From an uncultured Mobiluncus sp. (GTDB taxonomy: Bacteria; Actinomycetota; Actinomycetes; Actinomycetales; Actinomycetaceae), in the NCBI RefSeq assembly GCF_902488535.1, contig NZ_CABTWO010000023.1, forward strand, positions 1 through 28,906: a DNA stretch of 28,906 nucleotides, written 5' to 3'. Shown piece after piece: positions 1 to 6,186 of this stretch. Made by a program: the position numbers and the translations under genes. Position 1 is the first letter of the stretch, and every line of letters starts with the position of its first letter. The notes beneath the pieces are model-generated. The model had not been told where the DNA came from. It saw nothing but the letters and a program-made list of their open reading frames with translations, and did not search any database.

Positions 1-29
1 CCAGCCACAAGTTCAGAGTTTGTCGTCAT
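1..29 (-). CDS. 5' end of an unidentified mobile-element gene, cut by the window edge
   Basis: Reading leftwards from an ATG at 29-27, the frame stays open to the window edge and encodes MTTNSELVA. It lies 24 bp after the stop of the 122-aa gene and is probably co-transcribed with it. A GGAG-type ribosome binding site (about 47-50) sits 6 nt before a different ATG at 39-37, which opens only an 8-codon frame ending at 13. The gene start is therefore ambiguous: either the ATG at 29 is used with a long 16-nt spacing, or the 8-codon frame is a leader. Too little is visible to assign a function. Confidence 0.5.
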
Positions 30-39
30 TAGTGGTCAT
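13..39 (-). CDS. Eight-codon mini-ORF overlapping the next gene's start
   Basis: The ATG at 39-37 is ideally placed 6 nt after an AAAGGAG-type ribosome binding site but reads only MTTNDDKL before TGA. A second ATG at 29-27 in another frame also begins MTTN and stays open. This could be a translational leader coupling the two genes, a recent frameshift at the start of the real gene, or an ATG that simply goes unused. Confidence 0.25.
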   Translation of the reverse strand: MTTNDDKL

Positions 40-53
40 GATTTTCTCCTTTG

Positions 54-422
54 TTAGACGCGTTCTATCGCGTTGAGGGACGCGCTGCGGTTGTGGTGGG
101 TGACGAGGGTATTGTCGTCGATTGAGTAGAAGGCGGTCAGCTGGTGTTGTGGCCCAATGTGTGCGCGGCGGGCCCGCACAAGGTGTGCGCTTTTGGCGAC
201 TAGCTTCCAATCGACGATTTCGGTCTTGTCGATGATCATGAAAAGCTCGCGGGTGAGGCCTGCGCCGGGGCCGTCCATAGGGTCGGCGGCGAGCCATTCC
301 AGGCCCTCAGCCAGGTCGGCGGAGTTGATGCCGCAGCTGACCCAGTTCTGGGCGATATGTGAGGTGTTGATGATTTCGGGTAGTTCGCTCGGTTTGATGA
401 AGCGAATTGTATAAGTTTTCAT
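54..422 (-). CDS. Hypothetical protein of a mobile element, 122 aa
   Basis: I do not recognise this protein. It has 122 residues, no signal peptide, no membrane segment and no motif I can name. It starts with a beta-type segment (MKTYTIRFIKP), and a long central part is mixed in charge. A GGAAGG ribosome binding site lies 7 nt before the ATG at 422, and a consensus promoter with a palindromic operator lies 50-80 bp further upstream, so it is very probably a real, regulated gene. It is the first gene of a minus-strand unit whose second gene begins at about 29-39. Its place at the end of a tRNA-integrated element, diverging from a CRISPR-repeat-like RNA unit, makes a defence or anti-defence role worth testing, but the protein itself gives no support for one. 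Confidence 0.65.
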   Translation of the reverse strand: MKTYTIRFIKPSELPEIINTSHIAQNWVSCGINSADLAEGLEWLAADPMDGPGAGLTRELFMIIDKTEIVDWKLVAKSAHLVRARRAHIGPQHQLTAFYSIDDNTLVTHHNRSASLNAIERV

Positions 423-471
423 GTTTTGTCCTTCCAGGTTCGGGGGTTCCCCCTCAGCCGATTACATTACT

Positions 472-500
472 ATCATACATGAGACATGTAATAGTGTCAA
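472..500 (-). promoter_or_regulatory. Consensus promoter of the 122-aa gene with an operator in its spacer
   Basis: On the minus strand there is a perfect -35 TTGACA (500-495), a 17-nt spacer, and a -10 TATGAT (477-472). The spacer holds the palindrome TACATG-AGA-CATGTA (476-490, plus-strand reading), framed by ACTAT (469-473) and ATAGT (491-495). A repressor bound there would occlude RNA polymerase. Such a strong promoter under a spacer operator is typical of phage and mobile-element control regions. Confidence 0.7.
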
Positions 501-555
501 TAGAGACGAAAAGAAATGTAAGAACAAAACTCCCGACCAGCGCAAACAGAAAACC

Positions 556-584
556 TTGCCAACAATCCAAAACTGTTCTAAACT
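556..584 (+). promoter_or_regulatory. Promoter in front of the CRISPR-repeat-like hairpins
   Basis: TTGCCA at 556-561 and TAAACT at 579-584 are separated by exactly 17 nt. The predicted start of transcription, about 590-592, falls at the first repeat-like hairpin. The -10 overlaps a 10-bp-spaced pair of AAACTGT direct repeats (570-576 and 580-586), which could bind a regulator. No protein frame follows, so the product would be a non-coding RNA. Confidence 0.5.
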
Positions 585-587
585 GTA

Positions 588-701
588 CTCATCCCCGCAT
601 TAGCGGGGATGAGCCTTTACATTCATTGGAAAAGCTCAACCTCCCCGCACTAGCGGGGTAATACAGGGGCTCCAGCCGTTTGGCTGGAGCCCGACACTTT
701 T
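588..701 (+). ncRNA. Candidate small RNA with two type I-E CRISPR-repeat-like hairpins
   Basis: Unit 1 (588-615) has perfect 11-bp arms CTCATCCCCGC and GCGGGGATGAG around the loop ATTA, followed by CC. Unit 2 (641-660) has CCCCGC-ACTA-GCGGGG. Both match the type I-E repeat stem architecture (6-bp CCCCGC/GCGGGG stem, 4-nt loop), and the GCGGGGATGAGCC end of unit 1 resembles actinobacterial I-E repeats as I recall them. Their centres are 50 bp apart rather than the usual 61 or so, and the flanks of the two units differ, so this is not a normal array. A promoter ends 3 nt before unit 1, and a terminator-like hairpin (667-692) follows unit 2, giving an RNA of about 100-110 nt. Options are an RNA anti-CRISPR (solitary repeat mimic), the decayed end of a CRISPR array, or unrelated hairpins. 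Confidence 0.4.
667..692 (+). terminator. Strong hairpin, probable terminator of the small RNA
   Basis: There is a perfect 11-bp stem, GGGCTCCAGCC (667-677) with GGCTGGAGCCC (682-692), around the loop GTTT. It is followed by GACACTTTTA, a weak T tract. It directly follows the second CRISPR-like hairpin and would end transcription from the 556-584 promoter. Given its symmetry it could also stop leftward transcription. Confidence 0.55.
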
Positions 702-721
702 ATGCCGCCAGCAACACCCGA

Positions 722-744
722 AAATAGCACCATAAATAGCACCA
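722..744. repeat. Tandem direct repeat AAATAGCACCA, possible integrase arm sites
   Basis: AAATAGCACCA occurs at 722-732 and again at 734-744, a 12-bp period, about 50 bp inside the tRNA-derived attachment core. Short direct repeats next to an att core are typical arm-type sites of tyrosine integrases. No integrase gene is visible in this window, so the assignment rests on position only. Confidence 0.4.
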
Positions 745-752
745 CTAAAGAA

Positions 753-767
753 CAGACATAATGTCTG
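753..767. repeat. Inverted repeat CAGACAT-A-ATGTCTG near the att core
   Basis: This is a perfect 7-bp inverted repeat with a single central base, lying between the direct repeats and the tRNA fragment. It is a plausible site for a dimeric protein such as an excisionase or regulator. No function can be assigned from sequence alone. Confidence 0.35.
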
Positions 768-792
768 AACTGCTGTTTTACCCAAGCAAATG

Positions 793-841
793 TTCCTTCA
801 CACGGAAGAGGTCACTGGTTCGATCCCAGTATGGCCCACCA
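793..841 (+). other. Attachment site: 3' fragment of tRNA-Val(CAC)
   Basis: The tRNA parts run in order: anticodon loop TTCACAC (797-803) with anticodon CAC at 799-801, 3' anticodon stem, variable loop AGGTC, T-arm ACTGG-TTCGATC-CCAGT (814-830), acceptor strand ATGGCCC (831-837), discriminator A and an encoded CCA (839-841). The D-arm and 5' acceptor strand are missing, and the base at 792 would give a G-G mismatch at the top of the anticodon stem, so tRNA identity probably begins at 793. This is the classic scar of integration into the 3' end of a tRNA gene. The orientation puts the element to the left, with an intact tRNA-Val(CAC) expected at its far left end. Confidence 0.85.
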
Positions 842-880
842 GACTTGATTTCGGGGACGCTCAAAGTGATGCGAGCCAGG

Positions 881-886
881 TAAGCT
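881..886 (+). promoter_or_regulatory. -10 box of a probable leaderless transcript for the SGNH hydrolase
   Basis: TAAGCT ends exactly 6 nt before the ATG at 893, and no Shine-Dalgarno sequence is present in between. This spacing would start the transcript at or next to the start codon. No convincing -35 is seen, and the tRNA scar lies just upstream. Confidence 0.4.
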
Positions 887-892
887 AGTTCC

Positions 893-1993
893 ATGGCCGC
901 AAAAAAGATTTCTGTCGATACGGTACTTGAGCTGTTCCGCGAGCTACCCGCTTCCTCAAAAGTATCCGCCCTCACCGCGCTGGGAACGTCATCGTCTCTG
1001 CTCTGGGCGGGCAACGCCGCCGCGGGGATGTGGAAAGTCCATCAAGAAGTTTCCAGTCACCGTTGGTTCTGGGAAGACCACGTCATCTCCGGGCTGGCGA
1101 AACTAAACGAACTGGGAATGCTGGCGAACCCAGAAATCTATGCCCCCGGTTTCGAGCTGTTTTCTGACGGAGCACAACGTTATCTGCGCCGCAGCGACTG
1201 GTACTCTAACAAACCCATTTTTCCCCAAACCGGTCAGAAACTGCATCGTCCCTCTAAAATTAAGAACGCCCCTCCCCTGATTTACGTGGCTCTCGGCGAT
1301 TCCGCCGCACAAGGGGTGGGGTGTGAGGATGTCCATGACTCTTACGTGGCCTTGTTTGCTTCCTATCTGCGACGCGCCACGCAGCGCCGCGTTATTGTGC
1401 TGAATTTTTCCATTTCCGGAGCCATCGCCTCGACAGTAGTGAACGCCGAGATTCCACAGCTGCTGGCTACAGGCCTAACGCCGGATATCATCACCCTGGA
1501 CATTGGCGGCAATGATGTCTTTTCCTCCGAGGGCCAAAGCCTCGAAAACTTCCAAAAACAGATGGAAATTATCATCAAAAGCCTGCCTGTACCCGCCTTG
1601 ATTTCTGAGGTTCCCCCGGCGAAACCGCTCCCGGCGGATAAACGCGCCATCGAGATGAATGACATCGTTATCAACGTAGTTTCTCAGTCAGAACATATTT
1701 TGGTTCCCATGCGCCACTTGGGAGATGTGCCTCTGTGGAGAACATTCATGATTAGAGCCGAGGACGGTTTCCACCCCAACACCGACACCTATCGCCAGAT
1801 TGCTGCCGAGTTCGTGCGTAAGGCCGAACCATTGCTGCAGGAACGCGGGTGGTGGCAAGCCTCGACTGCAGACATTGTCCCCGAGCTGCCCGACGAAACG
1901 GAGGACAACCGCTCCAACCTGTTGAGCGGACTTCTGAAACTCAAATCCACAGAAAAAGACGACACCCCACCTAGCGAGGAGCAGCCCTCATAA
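893..1993 (+). CDS. SGNH/GDSL-family esterase or lipase
   Basis: This 366-aa hydrolase belongs to the SGNH fold. Block I is GDSAAQG with the nucleophile Ser137. The oxyanion motif GGND lies at 205-208. The C-terminal catalytic motif DGFHPN has Asp291 and His294. About 125 residues precede the catalytic domain; residues 24-45 are mildly hydrophobic but do not form a clear signal peptide or membrane span. The last 45 residues are acidic, polar and probably disordered. Substrate cannot be told from sequence; relatives cleave esters of lipids or cell-wall polysaccharides. It is the first chromosomal gene beyond the element end, and its promoter lies next to the att scar, so integration may have altered its upstream region. 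Confidence 0.85.
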   Translation: MAAKKISVDTVLELFRELPASSKVSALTALGTSSSLLWAGNAAAGMWKVHQEVSSHRWFWEDHVISGLAKLNELGMLANPEIYAPGFELFSDGAQRYLRRSDWYSNKPIFPQTGQKLHRPSKIKNAPPLIYVALGDSAAQGVGCEDVHDSYVALFASYLRRATQRRVIVLNFSISGAIASTVVNAEIPQLLATGLTPDIITLDIGGNDVFSSEGQSLENFQKQMEIIIKSLPVPALISEVPPAKPLPADKRAIEMNDIVINVVSQSEHILVPMRHLGDVPLWRTFMIRAEDGFHPNTDTYRQIAAEFVRKAEPLLQERGWWQASTADIVPELPDETEDNRSNLLSGLLKLKSTEKDDTPPSEEQPS

Positions 1994-2036
1994 CCCAAAT
2001 TCAGCGCACTGCGCTTGAATATGAGATATTTAAGTT

Positions 2037-4181
2037 ATGGAAATTTGGCCAGGAAAGCCTTATCCGCTGGGGGCAACTTATGATGGGAGCGGAACAAACT
2101 TTGCACTTTTTTCAGCTAACGCTGAAAAGGTAGAACTCTGTTTGGTAGAAGACGACGGACGGGAAACCGAACGTTTCTCTTTGGATGAAGTCGATGCCCA
2201 CGTGTGGCACGGCTATATCCCTAACCTCCGCCCCGGGCAACACTACGGGTACCGCGTTTACGGCCCTTATGACCCCACCAAAGGACAACGCTTCAATCCG
2301 AGCAAACTGTTGCTGGACCCTTATGCCAAAGCCATCGCCGGCGACTTAGACGGCGACATGTCGATTTTTGCCTATCCTGCCGGAGACCCGCACGGATATT
2401 CGGACTCGGACTCGGCAGCGCACACAATGCATTCAGTTGTCATTAACCCTTTCTTTGATTGGGGCAACGACCGCCATCCCCGCTTGGACTACCCGGACCT
2501 GGTCATTTATGAAACCCACGTCAAGGGTATGACCATGCTGAACCCTGCTATTCCCGAAGCATTGCGGGGCACTTACGCGGGAATGGGGCACCCGAACAAC
2601 GTTTCCTACCTGAAACACCTAGGCGTCAACGCGGTGGAACTCATGCCGGTACACCAATTCGTCACCGATCCTTCCCTAGAGGAAAAAGGCCTGAAAAACT
2701 ATTGGGGTTACAACACTATCGGCTACTTTGCCCCGCATAACGGCTACTGTTCGGATCGCCGCGGCGACCGCCAGGTCGAAGAATTTAAGCAAATGGTCAA
2801 AGACCTGCATTCGGCCGGTATCGAAGTCATCCTCGACGTCGTCTACAACCACACCGCCGAGGGCAACCAGATGGGACCGACACTGTCTTTCCGCGGCTTG
2901 GACAACGAAGTGTACTACCGCCTGGTGGAGGGTGATCGGGAACACTACTTCGACACGACCGGGACCGGCAACTCCCTGCTGATGCGCTCCCCCGCGGTGC
3001 TGCAACTGATCATGGATTCGCTGCGCTACTGGATTACCGAGATGCACGTCGATGGTTTCCGGTTCGACCTCGCGTCGACCCTGGCGCGGGAACTCAGCTC
3101 GGTCGATAAACTTTCGGCATTCTTTGACATCATCCACCAAGACCCGATTATTTCCCAGGTCAAGCTCATTGCCGAGCCTTGGGACGTCGGCGAGGGCGGC
3201 TACAACGTAGGCGGTTTCCCGATTCTGTGGTCGGAATGGAACGGCAAGTATCGCGACACGGTGCGGGATTATTGGCGTGGCGAGCCAGCAAAACTCGGCG
3301 AATTCGCGTCTCGGTTCAGCGGTTCGGCAGACCTCTATGCCCACACGGGGCGCCTGCCGGTGGCGTCCATCAACTTTGTGACCGCTCATGACGGCTTTAC
3401 CCTGCTGGACCTGGTTTCCTATAACGATAAACATAACGAAGCCAATGGTGAAGGCGGGGTCGACGGGGACAGTAACAACAAATCTTGGAATCACGGGGAG
3501 GAAGGCCCCAGCAAAGATGAGTCCATCAACGAGTTGCGCCGCCGCCAACGTTTCAACTTCCTGACTACCCTGCTGCTATCCCAAGGGGTTCCCATGATTT
3601 CCCACGGCGACGAGTTGGGACGCACCCAGGGCGGCAACAACAACGGGTATTGCCAGGACAACGAAATCACCTGGATTCATTGGAACGAAGACGCGCGTGA
3701 CCAAAAGATGTATGACTTTACCCGAGCCTTGATTCACCTGCGTAACGAACACCCGGTGTTTCGTCGGCGCCGGTTCCTGGCTGGGGATGCGGCACGCGGC
3801 GGGGAATCGGATCGCGGCGACATCGAGTGGTTCAGCGTCAACGGCGAGCATATGACCGATGAAGAGTGGACCACCGCCTACGCCAAAGCCCTGACGATTT
3901 CCCTGAATGGGGCTTCTATTGATGAGCCGGGCAAGCGCGGCGAGCACGTGGAGGACGATGATTTTATCCTCATGTTCAACGCTTCCGAAAAGGACTTAGA
4001 GTTCACCATGCCGCAGTGGACTCATGATTTGCAGTGGTATCGGGTCATTGACACCACCGCGGCACAGCCGATTGAGACAGATTTCGTGCGGGCCGAGCTT
4101 TTAGGTTCTCCCGAGACCGTAACGGTACGTTCGCGTTCCATTGTGGTTTTAGCCTCTCCTCTGGCTGACCGTTCTCTCTAG
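2037..4181 (+). CDS. glgX: Glycogen debranching enzyme GlgX (GH13, isoamylase type)
   Basis: This 714-aa protein has the length and layout of GlgX, which hydrolyses alpha-1,6 branches of limit dextrin during cytoplasmic glycogen breakdown. An N-terminal CBM48-like beta domain covers about residues 7-130 (PLGATYDGSGTNFALFSANA). The TIM-barrel motifs follow in order: DVVYNH (267-272), DGFRFD with nucleophile Asp344, EPWD with acid/base Glu380, and TAHDG with His451 and Asp452. A beta-sandwich C-terminal domain ends the protein. No ribosome binding site is visible; AT-rich sequence (GATATT about 6 nt before the ATG) suggests a leaderless or very short leader. It follows the SGNH hydrolase by 43 bp in the same direction and could be partly co-transcribed. 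Confidence 0.95.
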   Translation: MEIWPGKPYPLGATYDGSGTNFALFSANAEKVELCLVEDDGRETERFSLDEVDAHVWHGYIPNLRPGQHYGYRVYGPYDPTKGQRFNPSKLLLDPYAKAIAGDLDGDMSIFAYPAGDPHGYSDSDSAAHTMHSVVINPFFDWGNDRHPRLDYPDLVIYETHVKGMTMLNPAIPEALRGTYAGMGHPNNVSYLKHLGVNAVELMPVHQFVTDPSLEEKGLKNYWGYNTIGYFAPHNGYCSDRRGDRQVEEFKQMVKDLHSAGIEVILDVVYNHTAEGNQMGPTLSFRGLDNEVYYRLVEGDREHYFDTTGTGNSLLMRSPAVLQLIMDSLRYWITEMHVDGFRFDLASTLARELSSVDKLSAFFDIIHQDPIISQVKLIAEPWDVGEGGYNVGGFPILWSEWNGKYRDTVRDYWRGEPAKLGEFASRFSGSADLYAHTGRLPVASINFVTAHDGFTLLDLVSYNDKHNEANGEGGVDGDSNNKSWNHGEEGPSKDESINELRRRQRFNFLTTLLLSQGVPMISHGDELGRTQGGNNNGYCQDNEITWIHWNEDARDQKMYDFTRALIHLRNEHPVFRRRRFLAGDAARGGESDRGDIEWFSVNGEHMTDEEWTTAYAKALTISLNGASIDEPGKRGEHVEDDDFILMFNASEKDLEFTMPQWTHDLQWYRVIDTTAAQPIETDFVRAELLGSPETVTVRSRSIVVLASPLADRSL

Positions 4182-4261
4182 AGGTTTTGGGCCTCGGGCA
4201 GTCCACAGAGGTATTTCGGGTCTGCAGGGCGTGGTAAGGTCGGTTTTCTTTCCCACTCGCT

Positions 4262-4267
4262 TACGCT
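4262..4267 (+). promoter_or_regulatory. -10 box of a probable leaderless DUF3000 gene
   Basis: TACGCT is followed by exactly 6 nt (GAGAGG) and then the GTG start at 4274. The GAGAGG abuts the start codon and is too close to serve as a ribosome binding site, so a leaderless transcript is the better reading. Confidence 0.4.
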
Positions 4268-4273
4268 GAGAGG

Positions 4274-4849
4274 GTGAGCAAGGCGAGTTCAACGGCGCAG
4301 ACGCAGATACCCCCGGCGTGGGAGCTCGCTCTTTTGTCACTGCGCCAGGCGTCCGTACCGCCTCGAGTTTCCGTTCACGAGGTTCCAGCCCCGACGAAAA
4401 TTGCCCCTTACGCGGTGGCGATTAGCGCGGAAACGGCACTGCACGTGGAGGCGGAAGCTCCCGCCACCGGCCGGTTTGTGTGTCTCTACGATCCGCAGAC
4501 CCAAGAAGGCTGGGGCGGCGAGTTTCGGGTTATTGCTCTGGTGGCGACCGATACAGAGTTAGCTTTGGGTGAAGATCCGCTGGCAGGAGAAGTCGCCTGG
4601 TCCTGGCTGCGCGAGTGTTTGGCCAGCCGGGACGCTGATTACGGACATTTGGTGGGCACCGCCACCACGACCATCAACCGTTCTTTTGAAGGCTTTGCAC
4701 TGCGCGCCACCTCCGCTACCCTAGAGATTCGCGCGTCGTGGACCCCCGGCAGCCCTGATTTGAGCGCCCATTTCCTGGCGTGGCTGGACACGATGCTCCA
4801 GGCGACCGGCCTCTCCCCCGAGGAAAACGTCACTCAGCTGCGACATTAG
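4274..4849 (+). CDS. DUF3000 family protein
   Basis: This 191-aa cytoplasmic protein matches the actinobacterial DUF3000 family. Visible family features are the N-terminal helix PPAWELALLSLRQA, a central PYAVAISAE strand followed by GRFVCLYDPQTQEGWGGEFR, and a C-terminal amphipathic stretch AHFLAWLDTMLQATGL. The function is unknown. In many actinobacteria, including M. tuberculosis (Rv2680), it directly precedes the ribonuclease D gene, as here (104 bp apart, same strand). The GTG start is chosen because the frame has no better start and a -10 box lies 6 nt upstream. Confidence 0.85.
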   Translation: MSKASSTAQTQIPPAWELALLSLRQASVPPRVSVHEVPAPTKIAPYAVAISAETALHVEAEAPATGRFVCLYDPQTQEGWGGEFRVIALVATDTELALGEDPLAGEVAWSWLRECLASRDADYGHLVGTATTTINRSFEGFALRATSATLEIRASWTPGSPDLSAHFLAWLDTMLQATGLSPEENVTQLRH

Positions 4850-4870
4850 AGCCCTCCCCACCGCCCTTGT

Positions 4871-4929
4871 GCGCTCACAGACATACCCGCGGTAGCACCC
4901 CTACGGTGCGGCAGGACGGGGGTGAGCGC
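4871..4929 (+). other. Nested inverted repeats between DUF3000 and RNase D genes
   Basis: GCGCTCAC (4871-4878) pairs with GTGAGCGC (4922-4929) and encloses a smaller hairpin, GCACC-CCTAC-GGTGC (4895-4909). The outer stem ends just before the RNase D promoter region. It could act as a terminator for the DUF3000 transcript. No T tract follows, so support is weak. Confidence 0.25.
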
Positions 4930-4936
4930 GCCGGGA

Positions 4937-4942
4937 TATAAC
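4937..4942 (+). promoter_or_regulatory. -10 box of the ribonuclease D gene
   Basis: TATAAC, close to consensus, lies 11 nt before the ATG at 4954, so the transcript would carry a leader of only about 4-5 nt. No Shine-Dalgarno sequence is present and no clear -35 is seen. Confidence 0.4.
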
Positions 4943-4953
4943 ATAGAACCGTT

Positions 4954-6186
4954 ATGTCGAGCGCTACCTCAAAACCGAAGTCCCCACGGCTGGTCACCCG
5001 TACTCGCGAGCCTTTAGCTCCGATTGTGGACACCCCCGCAGCCCTGCAACACGTCTGTGAACTTGTCGCCGCCGCCACGGGTCCAGTCGCTCTCGATACC
5101 GAACGAGCCGGATCGTTTCGTTATTCTCAAGGGGCCTACCTGGTGCAATTGCGCCGCGAAGGCGTGGGCACTGTCCTCATCGACCCGGTGGCTTTCCCCG
5201 ATTTGGAGCCTTTGAGCCGGGCCATTGGCAAGGCGGAGTGGATTTTGCACGACGCGACCCAAGATTTGCCCTGTCTGTCGGAACTGGGAATGCGTCCGCG
5301 GCTGCTGTTTGACACGGAACTGGCGGCGAAACTGCTGAACTTTGAGGGGTTCGGCTTAGCCGCAGTCATGGAAAAAGTACTGGGCATCACCCTGGCGAAA
5401 GAACATTCCGCGGCAGATTGGTCTACGCGCCCCCTGCCCTCCGATTGGCAAACCTACGCCGCCCTGGACGTGGATTATCTCATTGACCTGCGCAATGAGC
5501 TGTGGTTACAGCTGCAAGACGAGGATAAAGACGACTGGGCGGAGCAAGAATTCGACTATCTGTTGGATTTCGAGCCTCCCGCGCCCAAACCCGATCCGTG
5601 GCGCCACGTCCCCGGTTCTGGAAAAGTCCACGCCCCGCGCAACCTCGCCGCCCTGCGGGAACTGTGGTATTCCCGCGATGAACTGGCTCAGCAAGAAGAC
5701 CTGGCACCGACCAAAGTGCTGACAAACGCAGCAATGATTGCCCTAGCGGCGGGGCTACCAAAGGGCAAACGTTACATGGGGGCTTTGGAGGATTTTCGCC
5801 ACGACCGGGCTGGCCGAAAACGAGCCGACCGCTGGTTTGCGGCTTTGCGCAGGTCCTATCAGCTGTCCGCCAAGGAACTTCCCCCGCGGCGTGCCCCGCG
5901 CGTTCCCGGCGAGGTTCCGGATTCACGCACTTTCACGCACAATCACCCACTGGAGGCCGATCGGTGGCGGCGTTTGCGTGAAACCGTGGCCGAGGTAGCT
6001 ACCCAGTTAGACGTCAACTACGAGGTTATGCTGGAACCGAAAACTATCCGTCGACTGGCTTGGGTGCTGCCTGACGACGCCCCGGAGTCCCAGGTCCTGG
6101 AGGTATTGCAGGCCAGTCAGGCGCGGCCTTGGCAGATTGAAAATACTTTGGATTCGCTGGTGAAAGCCCTCAAATCCGAGAATTAA
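4954..6186 (+). CDS. rnd: Ribonuclease D-like 3'-5' exonuclease with HRDC domain
   Basis: This 410-aa protein has a DEDDy exonuclease domain: motif I VALDTE with Asp48 and Glu50, motif II around HDATQDLPCL with Asp104, and motif III YAALD with Tyr168 and Asp172. These residues bind two metal ions for 3'-end RNA trimming. An HRDC nucleic-acid-binding domain follows at about residues 225-300, and a C-terminal domain of about 80 residues completes the protein. The DUF3000-rnd-dxs neighbourhood is conserved across actinobacteria. Its 3' end overlaps the convergent dxs gene by 17 bp, with no space for a terminator between the two. Confidence 0.93.
   Translation: MSSATSKPKSPRLVTRTREPLAPIVDTPAALQHVCELVAAATGPVALDTERAGSFRYSQGAYLVQLRREGVGTVLIDPVAFPDLEPLSRAIGKAEWILHDATQDLPCLSELGMRPRLLFDTELAAKLLNFEGFGLAAVMEKVLGITLAKEHSAADWSTRPLPSDWQTYAALDVDYLIDLRNELWLQLQDEDKDDWAEQEFDYLLDFEPPAPKPDPWRHVPGSGKVHAPRNLAALRELWYSRDELAQQEDLAPTKVLTNAAMIALAAGLPKGKRYMGALEDFRHDRAGRKRADRWFAALRRSYQLSAKELPPRRAPRVPGEVPDSRTFTHNHPLEADRWRRLRETVAEVATQLDVNYEVMLEPKTIRRLAWVLPDDAPESQVLEVLQASQARPWQIENTLDSLVKALKSEN

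Larger units (their letters stand above)
423..892. other. Gene-free end of the mobile element plus attachment site
   Basis: This 470-bp stretch has no credible protein gene. From left to right it holds the promoter/operator of the leftward gene (469-500), a rightward promoter (556-584), two CRISPR-repeat-like hairpins (588-615 and 641-660), a strong hairpin (667-692), a pair of direct repeats (722-744), an inverted repeat (753-767), the tRNA-Val 3' fragment (793-841), and a possible -10 box for the next gene (881-886). Much of it looks AT-richer than the flanking genes. Confidence 0.75.

Noticed and set aside
13..297. Minus-strand ORF of 94 codons overlapping the 122-aa gene
   Set aside because: It is Arg/Pro-rich, has no ribosome binding site, and lies inside a gene with a good promoter and ribosome binding site. 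Only its last eight codons matter, as the mini-ORF.
442..453. GGGGG-TT-CCCCC as a hairpin attenuator before the 122-aa gene
   Set aside because: The loop is only 2 nt, so at most a 4-bp stem can form. It may affect the nearby ribosome binding site, but the evidence is too thin to call.
588..660. A normal type I-E CRISPR array
   Set aside because: Only two repeat-like units are present, their centres are 50 bp apart instead of about 61, their flanks differ, and no cas gene is visible. I treat them as solitary repeat-like hairpins instead.
778..1014. Minus-strand ORF of 78 codons containing GPYWDRTSDLFRVK
   Set aside because: This is a familiar false protein produced by translating a tRNA 3' end in reverse. 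It overlaps the tRNA-Val fragment and the start of the SGNH hydrolase.
2676..3548. Minus-strand ORF of 290 codons antisense to glgX
   Set aside because: It is a shadow frame of a well-supported enzyme, without a ribosome binding site or recognisable motif.
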